Source: Megamerina dolium (Eukaryota; Arthropoda; Insecta; Diptera; Megamerinidae). Taken from it: a stretch of 64,000 nucleotides of DNA. Positions within the stretch are counted from its first letter, which is position 1. Each line of letters opens with the position of its first letter. Made by a program: the position numbers and the translations under genes. The stretch is taken from NCBI GenBank assembly GCA_963854835.1, contig OY978527.1, positions 26,431,557 to 26,495,556 on the forward strand. Reading direction: 5' to 3'. Below are positions 51,301 through 63,827 of the stretch, piece after piece. The notes under the pieces are model-generated. The model saw only the letters and a program-made list of their open reading frames with translations, was not told where the DNA came from and searched no databases.

Positions 51301-52751
51301 GTTATAAATCACGCGTGTAGTAGTTATAGCGTTTGGGAGGATAAGTATACGTATGTACCTATAAATTTATGCAAGAGAGATATTAGATGTATCAACACGT
51401 CCAACTAATCACATGTATATGTGTAGTCGGTTAACTTTCACAATCAATTATGCATATTCACGTGTCCATCAATATTTTAAAGTATTACCTTCTCTTTTTC
51501 TAGTCAAAACCGACAATAATGTCGGTTTTGAAATTTTCTTGAAATGGTTTATGATTGCTTTTCGAGAGCAATATTTTGCCAAGTGTCTCAAAAACACTAC
51601 ATGACTCGGTTATTCTTTTTATAAATTTCAATATGCTCTTAATAGTATTTAATTTGCCTGTAATATTAAAGTTAGTCGAAATAAATGATTTTATTGATAT
51701 ACTCGTTAGGTTTAGGGTACAAGAGATATTTTCATTTAGATGAATCACACCATTTATGAAGGTCGCATTGTTTTGTATATGCCCAGCCTTATTGCTACAT
51801 CGTTGTGTTGAAAGTTACGTAGAAACGATTCGATATAAAACGAATTATATGCTGATTTACACCCAGCTAGAACAAAGCTGTGGCGAAGTTCGCAGAAATT
51901 TCCCCGAAGTGACCTCCCATTAGGTTTGGCTAGGTCATGTGGCTGCCCTCTCTCTGAGAGTACACTTAGGCCAGAAAGGCCCATTGTGATACTACTGAGC
52001 TTCTCTTCCTATTAAGTTCTATTAAGAATACGGGGTGATGCGCTGAAAACATCATACCATCCAACGATATACAGAAAACCGTTAGAAACTTTAAAGTTAC
52101 GGTTTTTATTAAATCATTACATTTAGCTCTAATAAGCATAATTAAGAGGCGTAGTTCTGTGTTAGGCGTTAGTTAGGGTGTTGTAAGCCCTGTTGAGATA
52201 AATTAAATTTGAAAGAAAATATAAATTTTTAATAAGCAAGAAAGCTCGGTAACAAATTGTCTTGTAAAGAATTTTGTGAAAAAGCAGAAAAACTGATGTT
52301 ACAAAGGTTCTGCCCTTCGGAATCGATCATAATAAATTCTAATGTCCAAGTTTACTATAAAGAACAATACTGGAAAAGAAGATCGTCCGAGATTTCTTCA
52401 AGCATAAGATACCAACTTCTGTTTTTTTGTTTATTTATATGGTAACTAGATCTGTAGTGGAATCTATCCTGTTTCAAATGGTAATATATTCCACAAAGCT
52501 CAGCTTGTTATAAAATAATAATGGCTGTCATTGTCAATATGGTTTGTGCATTTGCTGCATGTTTCTACAATTAATTTGCGTATGACCAAATACGTTCAAA
52601 GCTTATTTGAATGCAATGTATTTTTTCACTCTTCTTGAAAATCTAATTTCTGCAGATTTCAACATTACATTAACTACGAACTCGGATTGGAATAGATATT
52701 CCGTTATCTACCGATATGTGTTGACTAATCGCACCATAAGTCGTGGTTCTA
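48361..52751. other. AT-rich non-coding stretch, 4.4 kb
   Basis: No gene or confident repeat. A less AT-rich patch at about 51830-52015 (AGCTGTGGCGAAGTTCG, AGGTTTGGCTAGGTCATGTG) might be an old interspersed repeat but has no second copy in the window. An (ATT/ATA)n-like tract lies near 50930-50990. Confidence 0.45.
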
Positions 52752-53940
52752 AAGAGTTATCCATTTTGCGGTTTCAAAGTAAATGTAAATAAAATACATA
52801 TAAAATATTTTTTATCATGATATTTCTTTTTTTATTATAAAGTTTGAACGTTGACATTATGTGTGAAATACTACATCATTTAAATGACCACCACGCGAAT
52901 TGTTGCAAGCAACGATTCTTTTGAGGTAATTTTCGACCACTTTTTGACACATATTGGGCGGTATCTCAGCCATAACGTGACGAATGTTGGTTTTTAGGTG
53001 CTCAAGAGTTAAAGGTTTATCTGCATAAACACGGTCTTTCGCGTAGCTTCTTTTTCGCGTGGTTTCTTTTTTTCCACAAAAAAAAAACCACATATTCTCT
53101 AAGTCGTATTCTTCAATAGCAGGGAAAAACAAGTCGGTTATCATATGATCATAACGCTTCGAATTGACGGTGACAGTCGTTCCATCGTCGTTTTCGAAGA
53201 AGTAAGGTCCAATCACACCTCCGGACCAAAGAGCGCACCAAGCAGTGACTTTTTGTGGATGTAGTGGCCTCTCTTCAATTACTTGAGGATTCTCAGAACC
53301 CCAAATACGACAATTTTGTTTGTTAACATACCCACCGAGTGAGAAATGTGCTTCGTCGCTGAAGAAAATTTTGTTCGAAAAATCGCCGTCCACCGCCTGT
53401 TGCTCAAGCACACATTCGACGTAACTACGACGTTGTGAATGGTCAACTAGCTTCAGTTGTTGTGTGCGCTGGATTTTATATGGATGTAGGTGTAGATCCA
53501 AATGCAAAATACGCCATAATGTGCCGTAAGACAGTCCTAATTCCTGAGAACGACGAGGAATCGACACATTCGGGTCTTCGGCAACACTTTCACTTACAGC
53601 AGCGATATTTTCGGTGGTACGAGCGAAACGATGATGCACAGGCCTTACAATATCTGTAACCGATCCAGTCTCTTCATATTTCTTCAAAATTTTGCCAATT
53701 GCTTGCGTAGTTGGACGATTATGTAAACCATAATCTCCTCTTAAAGCACGATATGTGGCTGTGGCAGAATCACCATTTTTGTAGTAGGTTTTTACAATTT
53801 TAATGCATTGTGCGATAGTTAAGCGATCCATTTTCGTAAATGTCAGACTTTGAACTGAAAAAGAAAGAAATTGTTTTAACAACTCAGTTTGATAGATGTC
53901 GAATTCTAGCCCTATACAACCCGAGAAATGGATAACCCGT
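52752..53940 (-). mobile_element. DD41D transposon, subfamily B, second copy, internally rearranged
   Basis: Ends resemble the 30-kb element: GTTATCCATTTTGCGGTTTC at 52755 (3' end in element orientation), and CGAGAAATGGATAACCC near 53920-53937 as a damaged 5' terminal repeat. A TA precedes 52752; the right TA is lost. The remainder is close to 30021-31309 in reverse orientation. Confidence 0.9.
52857..53831 (-). pseudogene. DD41D transposase with its catalytic core replaced by filler
   Basis: An uninterrupted frame of 324 codons from the ATG at 53831 (MDRLTIAQCIKI) to the stop at 52857. It carries the same N-terminal domain and FFSDEAHF (first Asp) as the 30-kb copy, without that copy's premature stop. 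After EEYDLENMWF, however, the segment with the second and third Asp residues (about 50 residues) is gone. A short insert (FFCGKKETTRKR) bridges to SYAKDRVYADKPL with the frame kept. The bridging DNA (about 53045-53095) contains an inverted repeat GTGGTTT..AAACCAC and a repeated ACGCGAAA. Although open, the product cannot be an active transposase. Confidence 0.92.
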
Positions 53941-55699
53941 TGAATGAGTGAGTGACTTTTTTGAAGTAGAACCAACTGCGGTGACCTCCTTAGAAGTCAT
54001 CTACTCTGTCTAATGATCACTTCGATCACTTTATTATCATAACCAATAAGACTTCGTGTTGTGCTCTACTGACTGAACCTGTGGCTGGCTGATATCCTAA
54101 CTGGAGAAGCAAAAGTCAACATTAGAGCATTAAGATATCATTATATTTTTCACCTATTATTGTAGTAAAAAAGGTCTTTATACCGTTCAAGATGGTGATA
54201 TTCCGTGATATCACTACAAGCATATTGCAATTCTTTCGAACATGTATCAAGTCAACCATTTCATCTTGTAAGGGTATTACTAAAGTGTTTTATGCTCTTT
54301 TATTTTCATAATCACCATGTAGGTACAAATCATTTTAGTTAAACAAAAATCTCCCTTTTAAGAAACACTTTGTCATGGTCTCTTAACTTGATTCAGTTTT
54401 GCTATACTTACTACATATTGCATAGGTATTTGTGCCTAAGTATTTGTTTACCCCATCTACATTTTCGTATAATAATCTATTTTGCATGACTGATTATGTT
54501 TCATCATCTTTAAGTTCTCCATCGCCATCGATTAGCATGCAACATCGGCTACCACTTCATCGCTTCTCATCATAAACAACTGCAGAAACTTTAATTGAAA
54601 ATAGCGATTTATAAATGATTGATTGTAAAATATATAAAAGTATGTATAAGTATTGCCCATACATATGTGTACCACATCCATTTAAACATTTCATCACAAA
54701 ACGAGTATAATATTCATTCGTCTGCGTAGGATTTATGTCACGTTATCGTTTTGCTTGTTGAATTTATCATCTGTGCAAAGAAGATCGTCTAAAAGTATTA
54801 AATGGCATACAATACTCATATACACACACTTACGTAGAAAATGCCATCGATAAATTCATTCAAATTTTGATGGCTGATTGGGTGCGGCTCTTTTCATTTG
54901 CAATATACTTGTTGTATGTACGCACCTACCGTTTACCTACGTCCGTTAGTAATGTGACCATGTTAGTGAACTTAGCATTCATTTGATTAAAAATGCCTAA
55001 AAGTACATATATAGTGTACAGTATGTAGGAACAAGTAGTCATAGAGTACTCGAACGAACATACGCAGAAAAATCAATCGATATTAAGTACAGGTGATTTA
55101 CGGCAACACCAAACAACAATACGAGTACAATACTGGTACAAGAAATATGTAAATTGCTGTTTCTTTAGGTAGTCATAGTTTTGTGCCTAATGCATTCGAA
55201 AATTCTGATACACTACATCATATTGATAACAAATTTAATGGACTACGCAGAAAAGAAGGAGCTTATCAATAGTACTAAACGCCATCTTTATGCATTTTTG
55301 GAATGCCGTTAAATTTCTTTTAAACGATTTTTGACAAGTAATATTTACGATTTATGTAGAGAGTGATTTCATTGTTTGAATGCAATGGAAAATCTTAATA
55401 TGGTGTAGTATTTCGAGGATACTGGTGGAGTTAACTGTAATCACTTAATATGGAAGCTCACAGAGTCAATAATCAAAGTATTTGAAATCCAAAATCTAAA
55501 TTCCCTGATGGTATGGTATTGAGCTGAGTCCTATAGCCGCAATAAGACACTTCTTGGGGAAAAGAATAAGGGAAATTGTATGGATTTAAAGTTTTGGAGA
55601 AAATTGCAAAGCTTCTGAAAAATACATTGTTTTTAAACTATCCATGGAACTTTAAATAACACTCCAAATTGGATTAGAAAGTAAAGAAGATTAAAAAAG
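53941..55699. other. AT-rich non-coding stretch
   Basis: Nothing recognised. Confidence 0.5.
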
Positions 55700-56440
55700 A
55701 AGACATATTCTTGTGTTGGAAGTAGGCATAGTTTTCAGTCAGTAACGTAGTTTTCATCAAACATAGTCACATGTTGGTAAAAATAATCCTATGTGGTGAG
55801 CGTCGGTCTGTTAGTTTAATATTTTTATGGGAAAAGTACAGTCAAGAACATAGTTTTGTATGAGAGGTAGGCCTGATTTTCATCCTATTAATCTAATTTT
55901 CGAGCATCTCGATTTATTGGTCAATATATTTGTATGTACTGAGTTTTAGTTTGATGATGAGCGTGGTTTTTGTTCGATTCAGATCATTTTCAAATATGTC
56001 TAATAATTAGTAAATATAAGCACATATATAAAGTTTCGGCTTGGTAACTTTTTATTTTCGCCTTCGAAGTGTAAAATATCACATTCAACAACATACTTCT
56101 GTATGGGAGGTAAATATAGTTTTTATGCGATTCAACACATTTTTGAATATCACTGTTAATTAGTGAATATATTCATATGTACCGAGTTGCAGATTGATTG
56201 CCTTTAATTTTCGCGAAAAAAGTGCAAAATTACACATTCAACAACATATTTTTGTATTGGAGGTTTGCGTGGTTATTCTTCGATTCAGACGATTTTCAAA
56301 TATGCCCGTTAATAAGAAATCTGCACAAAGAGAAATTTTGTATACCAAATTTAAGTTCGATAGTTTTCAAAGTGAAAGTGCAAAGTGTGAAAGAGTATAT
56401 TCAATAATATATTTTTGTATGGGTGAATACGTAGTTGCTC
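55700..56440 (-). repeat. Decayed tandem array with DINE-like modules, inverted
   Basis: The phrases TTCAACAACATA, TTTTGTAT(T/G)GGAGGT, GCGTGGTT, TTCGATTCAGA, TTTTCAAATATG and TTAATTAGTGAATATATTCATATGTACCGAG recur in order. TTCAACAACATA occurs at about 56086 and 56237 and a variant at about 56402, so the unit is about 150-165 bp. TGTATGGGAG followed by GCGTGG is the complement of the CACGCC..CTCCCATACA modules of the DINE-like elements, suggesting a distant relative in reverse orientation. Confidence 0.55.
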
Positions 56441-57920
56441 TAACAGCAAATAATAATTTCATATACGGCAAGTTATTGTCTGTTTTAGAGGTTATGGATT
56501 GCATCAGTTATAAGCTAATATGAAGCTTATATGAATCTTTCAGTGTCCGAGGAGAAAAACCGTGTACTGCAACTTTTGAAAGTACTAGGTATACATATTC
56601 TTCATTATTGCATAGCTCTTTTCTTCACCTGTGCTACGACACAGGACTATTTCAATTTTATTTTCCTTCTCTCTCACACTCTCTTTCTCTATCTCTCTCT
56701 AACTCTCTCTCCTATTTGCAGCAACTAAGTACATATAGTATTTTCCTTATGTTCCATTTTCCCACTCTAACCACAACGCAAGGATGCCATAAATTCATTG
56801 ATTACTGACTCTGTGGTTTGTGCTTTTACATGGCGACGGAAATAGGCATTATACGTACGCATGAGCGATATATGTTTGTATGGTTAGTTGTCCTACAAGT
56901 ATATGGTAGTACATACAGAAGTTTACATGTGGATGTATATACCTGCTCATATGTAGTTGAATTTATAAGTATACACAGGTCGACAGGTCGACATAGCTAC
57001 ATACCTACCATTTAGGTACAAAACAGTCAAATATAATTCACAATCATTTTACGTCCATAATGATATAATTTTACTTATGTGATGTGGAAAAATAAAGCAA
57101 AAGTTGCGTAAAACAGGGGAAGGGTGAAAGAAAGTGAAAGAACAAGATGTGCTTACTACTTATGTATGTATGTATGTAACAGGTACCGACATAATGGTCT
57201 AGTTAAAAAGTAAATAAAGGTAAAATACATTTTTCACAACAACAAAATGTAACAAAACAATAAGAACAACAGCAACAACTTTTAATCAAGAATGTTTGTA
57301 AGCATGGTAAAAATATGTAGGTACATATAACGTCTGGACAGGTATATCAGGTCTGGCGAATTGGAAAATGTATTTGGGCAAACAACATTGTACATCGTCC
57401 TTTTCTTCTGCTTCTTCTTTATCAACTTATTCCGCCACTATTTAGATATTCTTTTGAACTTGTGATTTATGCGTAATAAATATATGTGAATAATCTATAA
57501 AAATAGCGTTCTTACAAGAATTTTATATACATAAATAACAAAGTAATGATATACAGGGTGTTTAATATTAAAAAAAACACACACACACACTCAATAAATT
57601 ATTGGTTGTTTCGTTTGGTGGAAAGGTGATGAAAAATATGATGGTACTATATGTTTAAATTTTAAGAACATTACCATATGTCTCTTAGAGTCATATTTCT
57701 GCCGTAGGGATTTTACTACATTATATTTGAAGTCCTAGAATGCAAATTTTAGTGGACTTAATTTTGGTTGACTTAACAAAAACTTGGATTTAAAACTTTT
57801 TGAAAATTTTGCTCGTAAAATGATATTAGATATCGCCGTTCAAACCCAAAAATTGTACATTTACGTATACGGATTTTTTGGCGTTTTGCATCAATGTTGA
57901 ATAAATTATTATTCTACATT
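56441..57920. other. AT-rich stretch with (CT)n and (GTAT)n
   Basis: A CT-rich microsatellite lies at about 56670-56712 and a short (GTAT)n near 57163-57178. No gene recognised. Confidence 0.5.
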
Positions 57921-57930
57921 ACTACGAACT

Positions 57931-58536
57931 CATATCGATTCTCTCGATATCTGGCTAGCAAAATGGCGTATAAAAGTCAATGAATCAAAGAGCGTACATG
58001 TAACCTTCACGCTAAGGCCAGATATATGTCCCCCACTTAAAATTAATGGCCAATCAGTTCCACAATGTTCCTCAACAAAGTATTTGGGTATTCACCTCGA
58101 CAGAAGGCTGACCTGGAAAAATCACATAGAGGCAAAGAAAACTCAGATCAAGCTTAAAATTAATCAGTTATGGTGGCTGATACACAAAAGATCAAAGTTG
58201 AATCTCGAATACAAAGTGCTATTATATAAAGCAATCCTGAAGCCAATCTGGACTTATGGTATTCAGTTTTGGGGCACCGCATCTCCCTCAAATATCGAAA
58301 AATTGCAGCGAATACAATCCAAGTGTCTGCGAATTATTGTAAACGCGCCTTGGTATATGAGGAAAGTTAACATCCATCGAGATTTAAATGTACCCACAAT
58401 TGCTGAGGAAGTTGCAATGTCTTGCAGAAGCTACATTCAAAAATTACACAGTCATCCGAATCCCCTTGCTAGGCAATTGTTGCTGAACACGGGGCATCGT
58501 CGATTAAAAAGAAAAGACACACTGAATATGCTGTGA
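57931..58536 (+). pseudogene. Jockey-clade reverse transcriptase, C-terminal part
   Basis: One open frame without a meaningful start: WLAKWRIKVNESKSVHVTF, then STKYLGIHLDRRLTWKNHIE (at 58075), LLYKAILKPIWTYGIQFWG (about 58225) and KLQRIQSKCLRIIVNAPWYM, to a TGA at 58534. These are the RT thumb and C-terminal segments that follow the catalytic box in Jockey elements. The 3' untranslated part runs to an AATAAAAAGG signal and a poly(A) tail at 58670-58689, so this is a 5'-truncated but otherwise fresh insertion. The same family has a shorter relic at 17281. Confidence 0.88.
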
Positions 58537-58669
58537 AATTGCTATACCTCGTGACTCAACAAATTGTGATGGAACGTTGGGAATATCACATAATTTTATT
58601 TAGTTTGTAAGATTTGATTACTTATTGTTAGTTTCTAAGTAATTTTAGAAAGATCCAATAAAAAGGCTT

Positions 58670-58689
58670 GTAAAAAAAAAAAAAAAAAA
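58670..58689 (+). other. Poly(A) tail of the Jockey insertion
   Basis: An uninterrupted A run about 12-30 bp after an AATAAA signal, marking the 3' end of the retrotransposed copy. Confidence 0.85.
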
Positions 58690-58811
58690 TTACTGCGAAA
58701 ACGTTTGCGATAATGTCAAAATTGTAATTTTTTGCAAAATTTAATTTCGACATTATTGCAAACATTTTTGCAATAACATCGAAATTATAAATTCATAAAT
58801 TTTTCATTCAT

Positions 58812-59011
58812 CATTACTGCAAAAATATGTGAAATAATATAGAAAATGTAGAATGTATTGAGAGTTGTACCAGTTGCAATTCAAATAACGTATTTTGTTA
58901 TTGAGTTAAGGTATATTATCTATTTAATAAAATCTTTATATAGAAAAAAAAAAATTCGTCATTATTGCAAAAATGTTTGAAATAATATAGAAAATGCAGA
59001 ATGTATTGAGA
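58812..59011 (+). repeat. Direct repeat of about 53 bp, two units
   Basis: TCATTACTGCAAAAATATGT..GAATGTATTGAGAG (58812-58865) recurs as TCATTATTGCAAAAATGTTT..GAATGTATTGAGAA (58959-59011). Related words occur upstream from 58690. No family identified. Confidence 0.7.
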
Positions 59012-61814
59012 ATAATGTATAATTTAATATAATCAAAATTTTGGATCTGTAGCCAGTGGGTTTATATTATCGCTGCGATCCTACCGAAGGCCAGTCATGC
59101 GCACATTCCGTAAAGGAACGCGGCGTTTGTATCTATTTTTTTTTTTTTTGATAGTCTTTATGTACACATACATATATATTTATATTTTTCAACTATTTTG
59201 CAGTTAATATTGAGACAATTAAATTTCGGTGTTAATGGAAACTGTTTAAAATAGTATCGAAAATATCGACGTTAATTCATGTAGGCCATTTTTAAACTTG
59301 CTTTTGAATAAAAATATAAACAATTCATGAAAGTCAGTTATACACATGCACCGAAGAGTCTTTTGGTAGCGTTGTTTGTATTACAATTAGACAGCATTGG
59401 ATGAGACGGTATACTGATATTGGCCTAATAATACTAGAAAAAATGCTTGCCAAGGTTTATTTGGATTATCTAGTTAGTTTTTTTTTTTTTAGCGATGAAA
59501 AAATATATTTCATTTTCTATTATAATGAGTCTATTCCTCAAGAATTGAAGAATGTTCTATGTCCATTTTGAAATAGTTAAACGAATGATCTCTTGAATAC
59601 CTGACTAGCGATATCGGTTGGCCTTATATGCCTTACTAAATGCACATTAGAAACACATTTGTAGAGCTACATATTCTTTTAACATCTCCCATTTAGATAT
59701 AGGGGCGTACTCGTGCGCTATAAATATGTTCATTTTTATGGAATTCGCTACTGGCATTTTTGAGAATACCTCTCAAGAGAAATCATAATATACAATATGT
59801 AATACTTCTATGTGACCAAGTAGAAATACTCGTATATGTACAACAACAATATATTTCTACTGCATGTTTAGTATATTTATATTGTATTTATTGTATGTCA
59901 ACTTACATAGGTACTCGTACAGTCATTTACAAAACTGTTCATAATAACATACTTTGAATTACAGGAGGAAATTCAATTTAATTCTTTAAACTTAAAAAAA
60001 ATATACATTTCCCAAGGAAGCCTACTTAAGAGTTTTATAAAGGTGGTAATTATAATTAGGGGAAATACTGGGGTAGAATAATTAAAAGAGGTCGATCATA
60101 CATTTCATCGCTCTAGTACATCTTCTTAGGCAGTTATGGGGTTATTTGTTGTTTTTTAATTACTTTTAAGATCATTTTATAGCCAAGCCTACTTAAGGAG
60201 TAAAAAAAAAGTGTAGGATCCGTTGATCTTGATGTAGTGAAAACGAATAACACAGAATTATTAATTCATTTAACATATTCCATAATTATTCTCTATGAAA
60301 TATAAGTCTCATATACCTTAAATTTTGTAGGAATAATTTATTTGACCACTGTATGTTTTATCGTATATAAATATATTTTTTTTGTTAAATATGTACATAT
60401 ATAAGTACAAATAAATACATACACTATATGTATACGCACTTTAGTAAATATGATTGAATTTTTATGTTTTTGCTTTTACATACGTGTCTCGTTGAAATCG
60501 TACAAGTTTTCGTTGTTTCGATCGATTTGTTAATAATTGATTGTTTTGGTGATTTTTGTGGATATTTCCTTTTTTTTTGTTCTCAACATATAGGCACATT
60601 TTTAGGTGAGAAATAGAACAGATGCTTAGCTATAATTATGTAGCAACATATTTTTTATTATGGAAAATGTGTAACAAATATGTATTATTGATGTGATTGA
60701 TTTAGAAGAATTCCTTTTTATAGCACATTTTTAGGTACTTAATTGTATTTAGTATAGGTGGAAATAAATGGAAGTTTTGATAATTTATAATACGAAAAAT
60801 AGAATTTCGATTAAGAAATTACATTAAAACAGAATATACAGCTAACTGCATTGTGTATTCCATTCAGAGAACATTTTCAAAGCCCAGCGGAAACAATTTA
60901 TTCCCAAAGTTAGCTGACTGTTTTTTTTTACCTATGAATACTGTCTGTATTGCTAAGGGTAATCAAAAAAGCAGGGTCAGCAGTGGTGTGTTCGAATAAA
61001 TTACAATGGCTCTTCTGCTTTGGTGTGCAGGTACATGTTCAGTGCGTAATTTCTCAATTGAAACCACAGACATTTGCTCTTATCAATTTTAATTGAAAAG
61101 CAGATTTCCCTTATTGTCTAGTAATTTTCAAAACGTTAACATTTCTGAAGGAAGTAATTGTAAAAAAACAGCAGTCTACTGACATAATATTCAAATGGAT
61201 TTAACCATGAGGATGGAGGCCGGAGGTTCCATATCTCGACTCCAGAGAGCTTTTTTCATTGATTAAAACTCAATCCTATTTTTATCGGAAATATTTGGAA
61301 TGCAGGTTTCAATTCAAAATATCATGTCCATCGGTTCTCACGACACTGTGACCCCCTAGTATACTAGGAACTAAGATCGCCTTCGTGCTCAGATCAAATA
61401 CTGCTTTTTTCGTCTTTTCGTACGCCAGTTCTGACTGCGGGCATTTATGGAAGCAAAGCGGTCTTTAAATTCATAATTTATTAGAAAGAGAAAACTAGAC
61501 AAGAAAAACAAAGATTCCTATCGATATGTCAGAAAGAAATGCATGCGATATTCTTTGAAGCGTACTAATTGATGCAACCTATCCAATGAATATGTGTTGT
61601 AGAATAAATCCAACGAATGTATTGAAAGTTGGTGTTGGACAAGTTTGCATTTACTATAGAATAGAAACACAGAAGAGCCTTTTTTAGTTTTGTCCATTTT
61701 GTAGTAGTTGTACTTTGAAGAATATTCGATCACCATACGAGATCTGTAAAGGTCATAATAGATCTGACATTTAGAGTGTAGAATCAGTGGTTGGGTTTGG
61801 TTTAGATAGTAGAA
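59012..61814. other. AT-rich non-coding stretch
   Basis: Nothing recognised. Confidence 0.5.
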
Positions 61815-62210
61815 TTGAAGTGTGGAGAAAGTGGAGCCTAGATGTGAAATTTAAAATTTATTAAATAGTTTATAAATTTCAACTAAACGTACAATCATTG
61901 CTTTAACATATTTGAGATATGTTTGTCACATATAAATAAAATAGTTAGGTATGCCTAATGTGTCGTGATGGAAATGGGAATCTGGTTACAGATGTCCAGA
62001 GTGTACTGAGTCTTGAAGTGTGGAGAAAGTGTTGCCTAGATGTGAAATTTAAAATTTATTAAATAGTTTATAAATTTCAACTAAACGTACAATCATTGCT
62101 TTAACACATTTGAGATATGTTTGTCACATATAAATAAAATAGTTAGGCATGCCTAATGTGTCGTGATGGAAATGGGAATCTGGTTACAGATGTCCAGAGT
62201 GTACTGAGCC
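61815..62210 (+). repeat. Tandem duplication (2 x 198 bp) across the RTE 5' junction
   Basis: Unit 1 is 61815-62012 and unit 2 is 62013-62210, nearly identical. Each contains about 145 bp of flanking DNA followed by the first 50 bp of the truncated RTE (TGTCGTGATGGAAATGGG onward). The duplication therefore happened after the RTE inserted. Confidence 0.92.
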
Positions 62211-63780
62211 TATGGAGGGAACACTTCTCCACGTTACTGACTGGCGATACTACGAACAATTCCGCCAGTGGAGGAGATTGCCCGATAACCCCAATTACAG
62301 ATGATGGTGTTGATGTTCCACCACCCGACTATGAGGGGGTTGAAACGGCCATTTTAAGGCTGAAGAACAACAAAGCTGCAGGTGCTGATGGCCTGCCTGC
62401 CGAGTTGTTTAAGACCGGAGGCGATGAGCTGCTCACCCGCAGCTCACCCGCATGCACCAGCTCATAAGCAGAATATGGTCGGATGAAAGCATGCCTGATG
62501 ATTGGAGGCTCAGTGTTCTCTGTCCTGTACATAAAAAAGGAGACCCCACAATTTGCGCCAACTACCGTGGAATAAGTCTCCTGAGCATCGTGTACAAGGT
62601 TCTATCGAGCGTACTGTGTGAAAGGTTGAAGCCTATGCTCAGCAACCTGATTGGACCTTATTAGTGTGGCTTCAGACCTGGTAAATCCACCATCGACCAG
62701 ATTTTCATACTGCGCCAAATCCTGGAGAAGACCCAAGAAAAACAGATCGACACACACCACCTATTTGTTGATTATAAAGTCGCTTTCGACAGTCCGGTAA
62801 GGGATTACCTCTACGCAACAATGTCTGAGTTCGGTATTCCTGCAAAGCTCATTCGACTTTGTAGAATGACACTGCATAACTCCCCTTGTGCAGTGAAAAT
62901 TGGGAAGGACCTCTCCGCACCGTTTAATACCGAACGGGGTTTAAGACAAGGTGATTCGTTATCGTGCGACTTCTTCAATCTTATTATGGAGAAAATAATA
63001 CGAGCTGCTGATCTACGACATAATGGCACTATCTTCAACAAAAGTGTCATGCTTCTAGCGTATGCCGACGCCGAGTTTGAAAGAGAGTCGCGTCGGATGG
63101 GTCTTACGGTGAACGAGGGCAAGACGAAGTATCTAGTGTCAACAAACAAAGAGTCCCGGTGTCTTGGACAGCACGTCACTACAACGCTTTTGAAGTAGTA
63201 AGGGACTTCGTTTATCTTGGAACCAGCATTAACAGCAGTAATGACGTCAGCTTGGAGATCATGCGTAGGATAACTCTTGCTAACAGGTGTTACTTTGGGC
63301 TGAGTAAGCAATTGAGAAGTCGAGCCCTCTCTCGAAGAACGAAAACTACACTTTACAAGTCTCTCATCATGCCTGTCCTAACATATGGCGCTGAAGCCTG
63401 GACAATTTCCACCTGGGATGAGTGAATGCTTGGAGTTTTCGAGAAAAAGTCCTACGGAAGATCTTCGGACCTATTTGCGTTGGTGGCGAGTACCGAATAA
63501 GGTACAACCATGAGCTGTACGAGCTGTATGCCGATATTGACATAGTAAAGCGCATCAAAATCCAGGGGCTGCGCTGGCTAGGTCATGTCGAGCGAATGGA
63601 AGTACACACTCCAGCAAAAAGGTGTTATATTCGGAACCCGCTGGAGGACGAGGCAGAAGAGGAAGACCTAACCTCCGGTGGAAAGACCAAGTACTGGAGA
63701 ACCTGACGGCGCTTGGAATTTCTAACTGGCGCCAGCTAGCAAAGAATAGAGATGGCTCGCGAAGCATGATATTTTCGGCC
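62158..63780 (+). pseudogene. RTE reverse transcriptase, frameshifted, catalytic box deleted
   Basis: RT motifs run in order: NNKAAGADGLPAELFK, NYRGISLLS, FRPGKSTIDQI, FVDYKVAFDS, LRQGDSLSCDFFNL. An 11-bp tandem duplication (AGCTCACCCGC) near 62430 shifts the frame and a TAG interrupts GPYQCGFRPG at about 62661. The catalytic region reads YADA followed directly by EFERESRRMG, because about 17 residues including the second Asp of YADD are deleted (near 63072). More frame changes occur near 63180 and 63440. The C-terminal RLRWLGHVERM and GRPNLRWKDQV region is recognisable. Confidence 0.9.
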
Positions 63781-63827
63781 TAAAACGATATTCGGTTGTT
63801 ATGGCCACATAAGTAAGTAAGTAAGTA
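62158..63827 (+). mobile_element. RTE non-LTR retrotransposon, 5'-truncated copy 3
   Basis: Homology to copy 1 starts at TGTCGTGATGG (equivalent to 24376) and continues to the 3' tail GTTGTTATGGCCACATAAG plus (TAAG)n at 63810-63827. The copy lacks the endonuclease and the linker. Confidence 0.93.

Noticed and set aside
51830..52015. A possible interspersed repeat of higher GC content
   Set aside because: No second copy in the window, no ends and no coding match.
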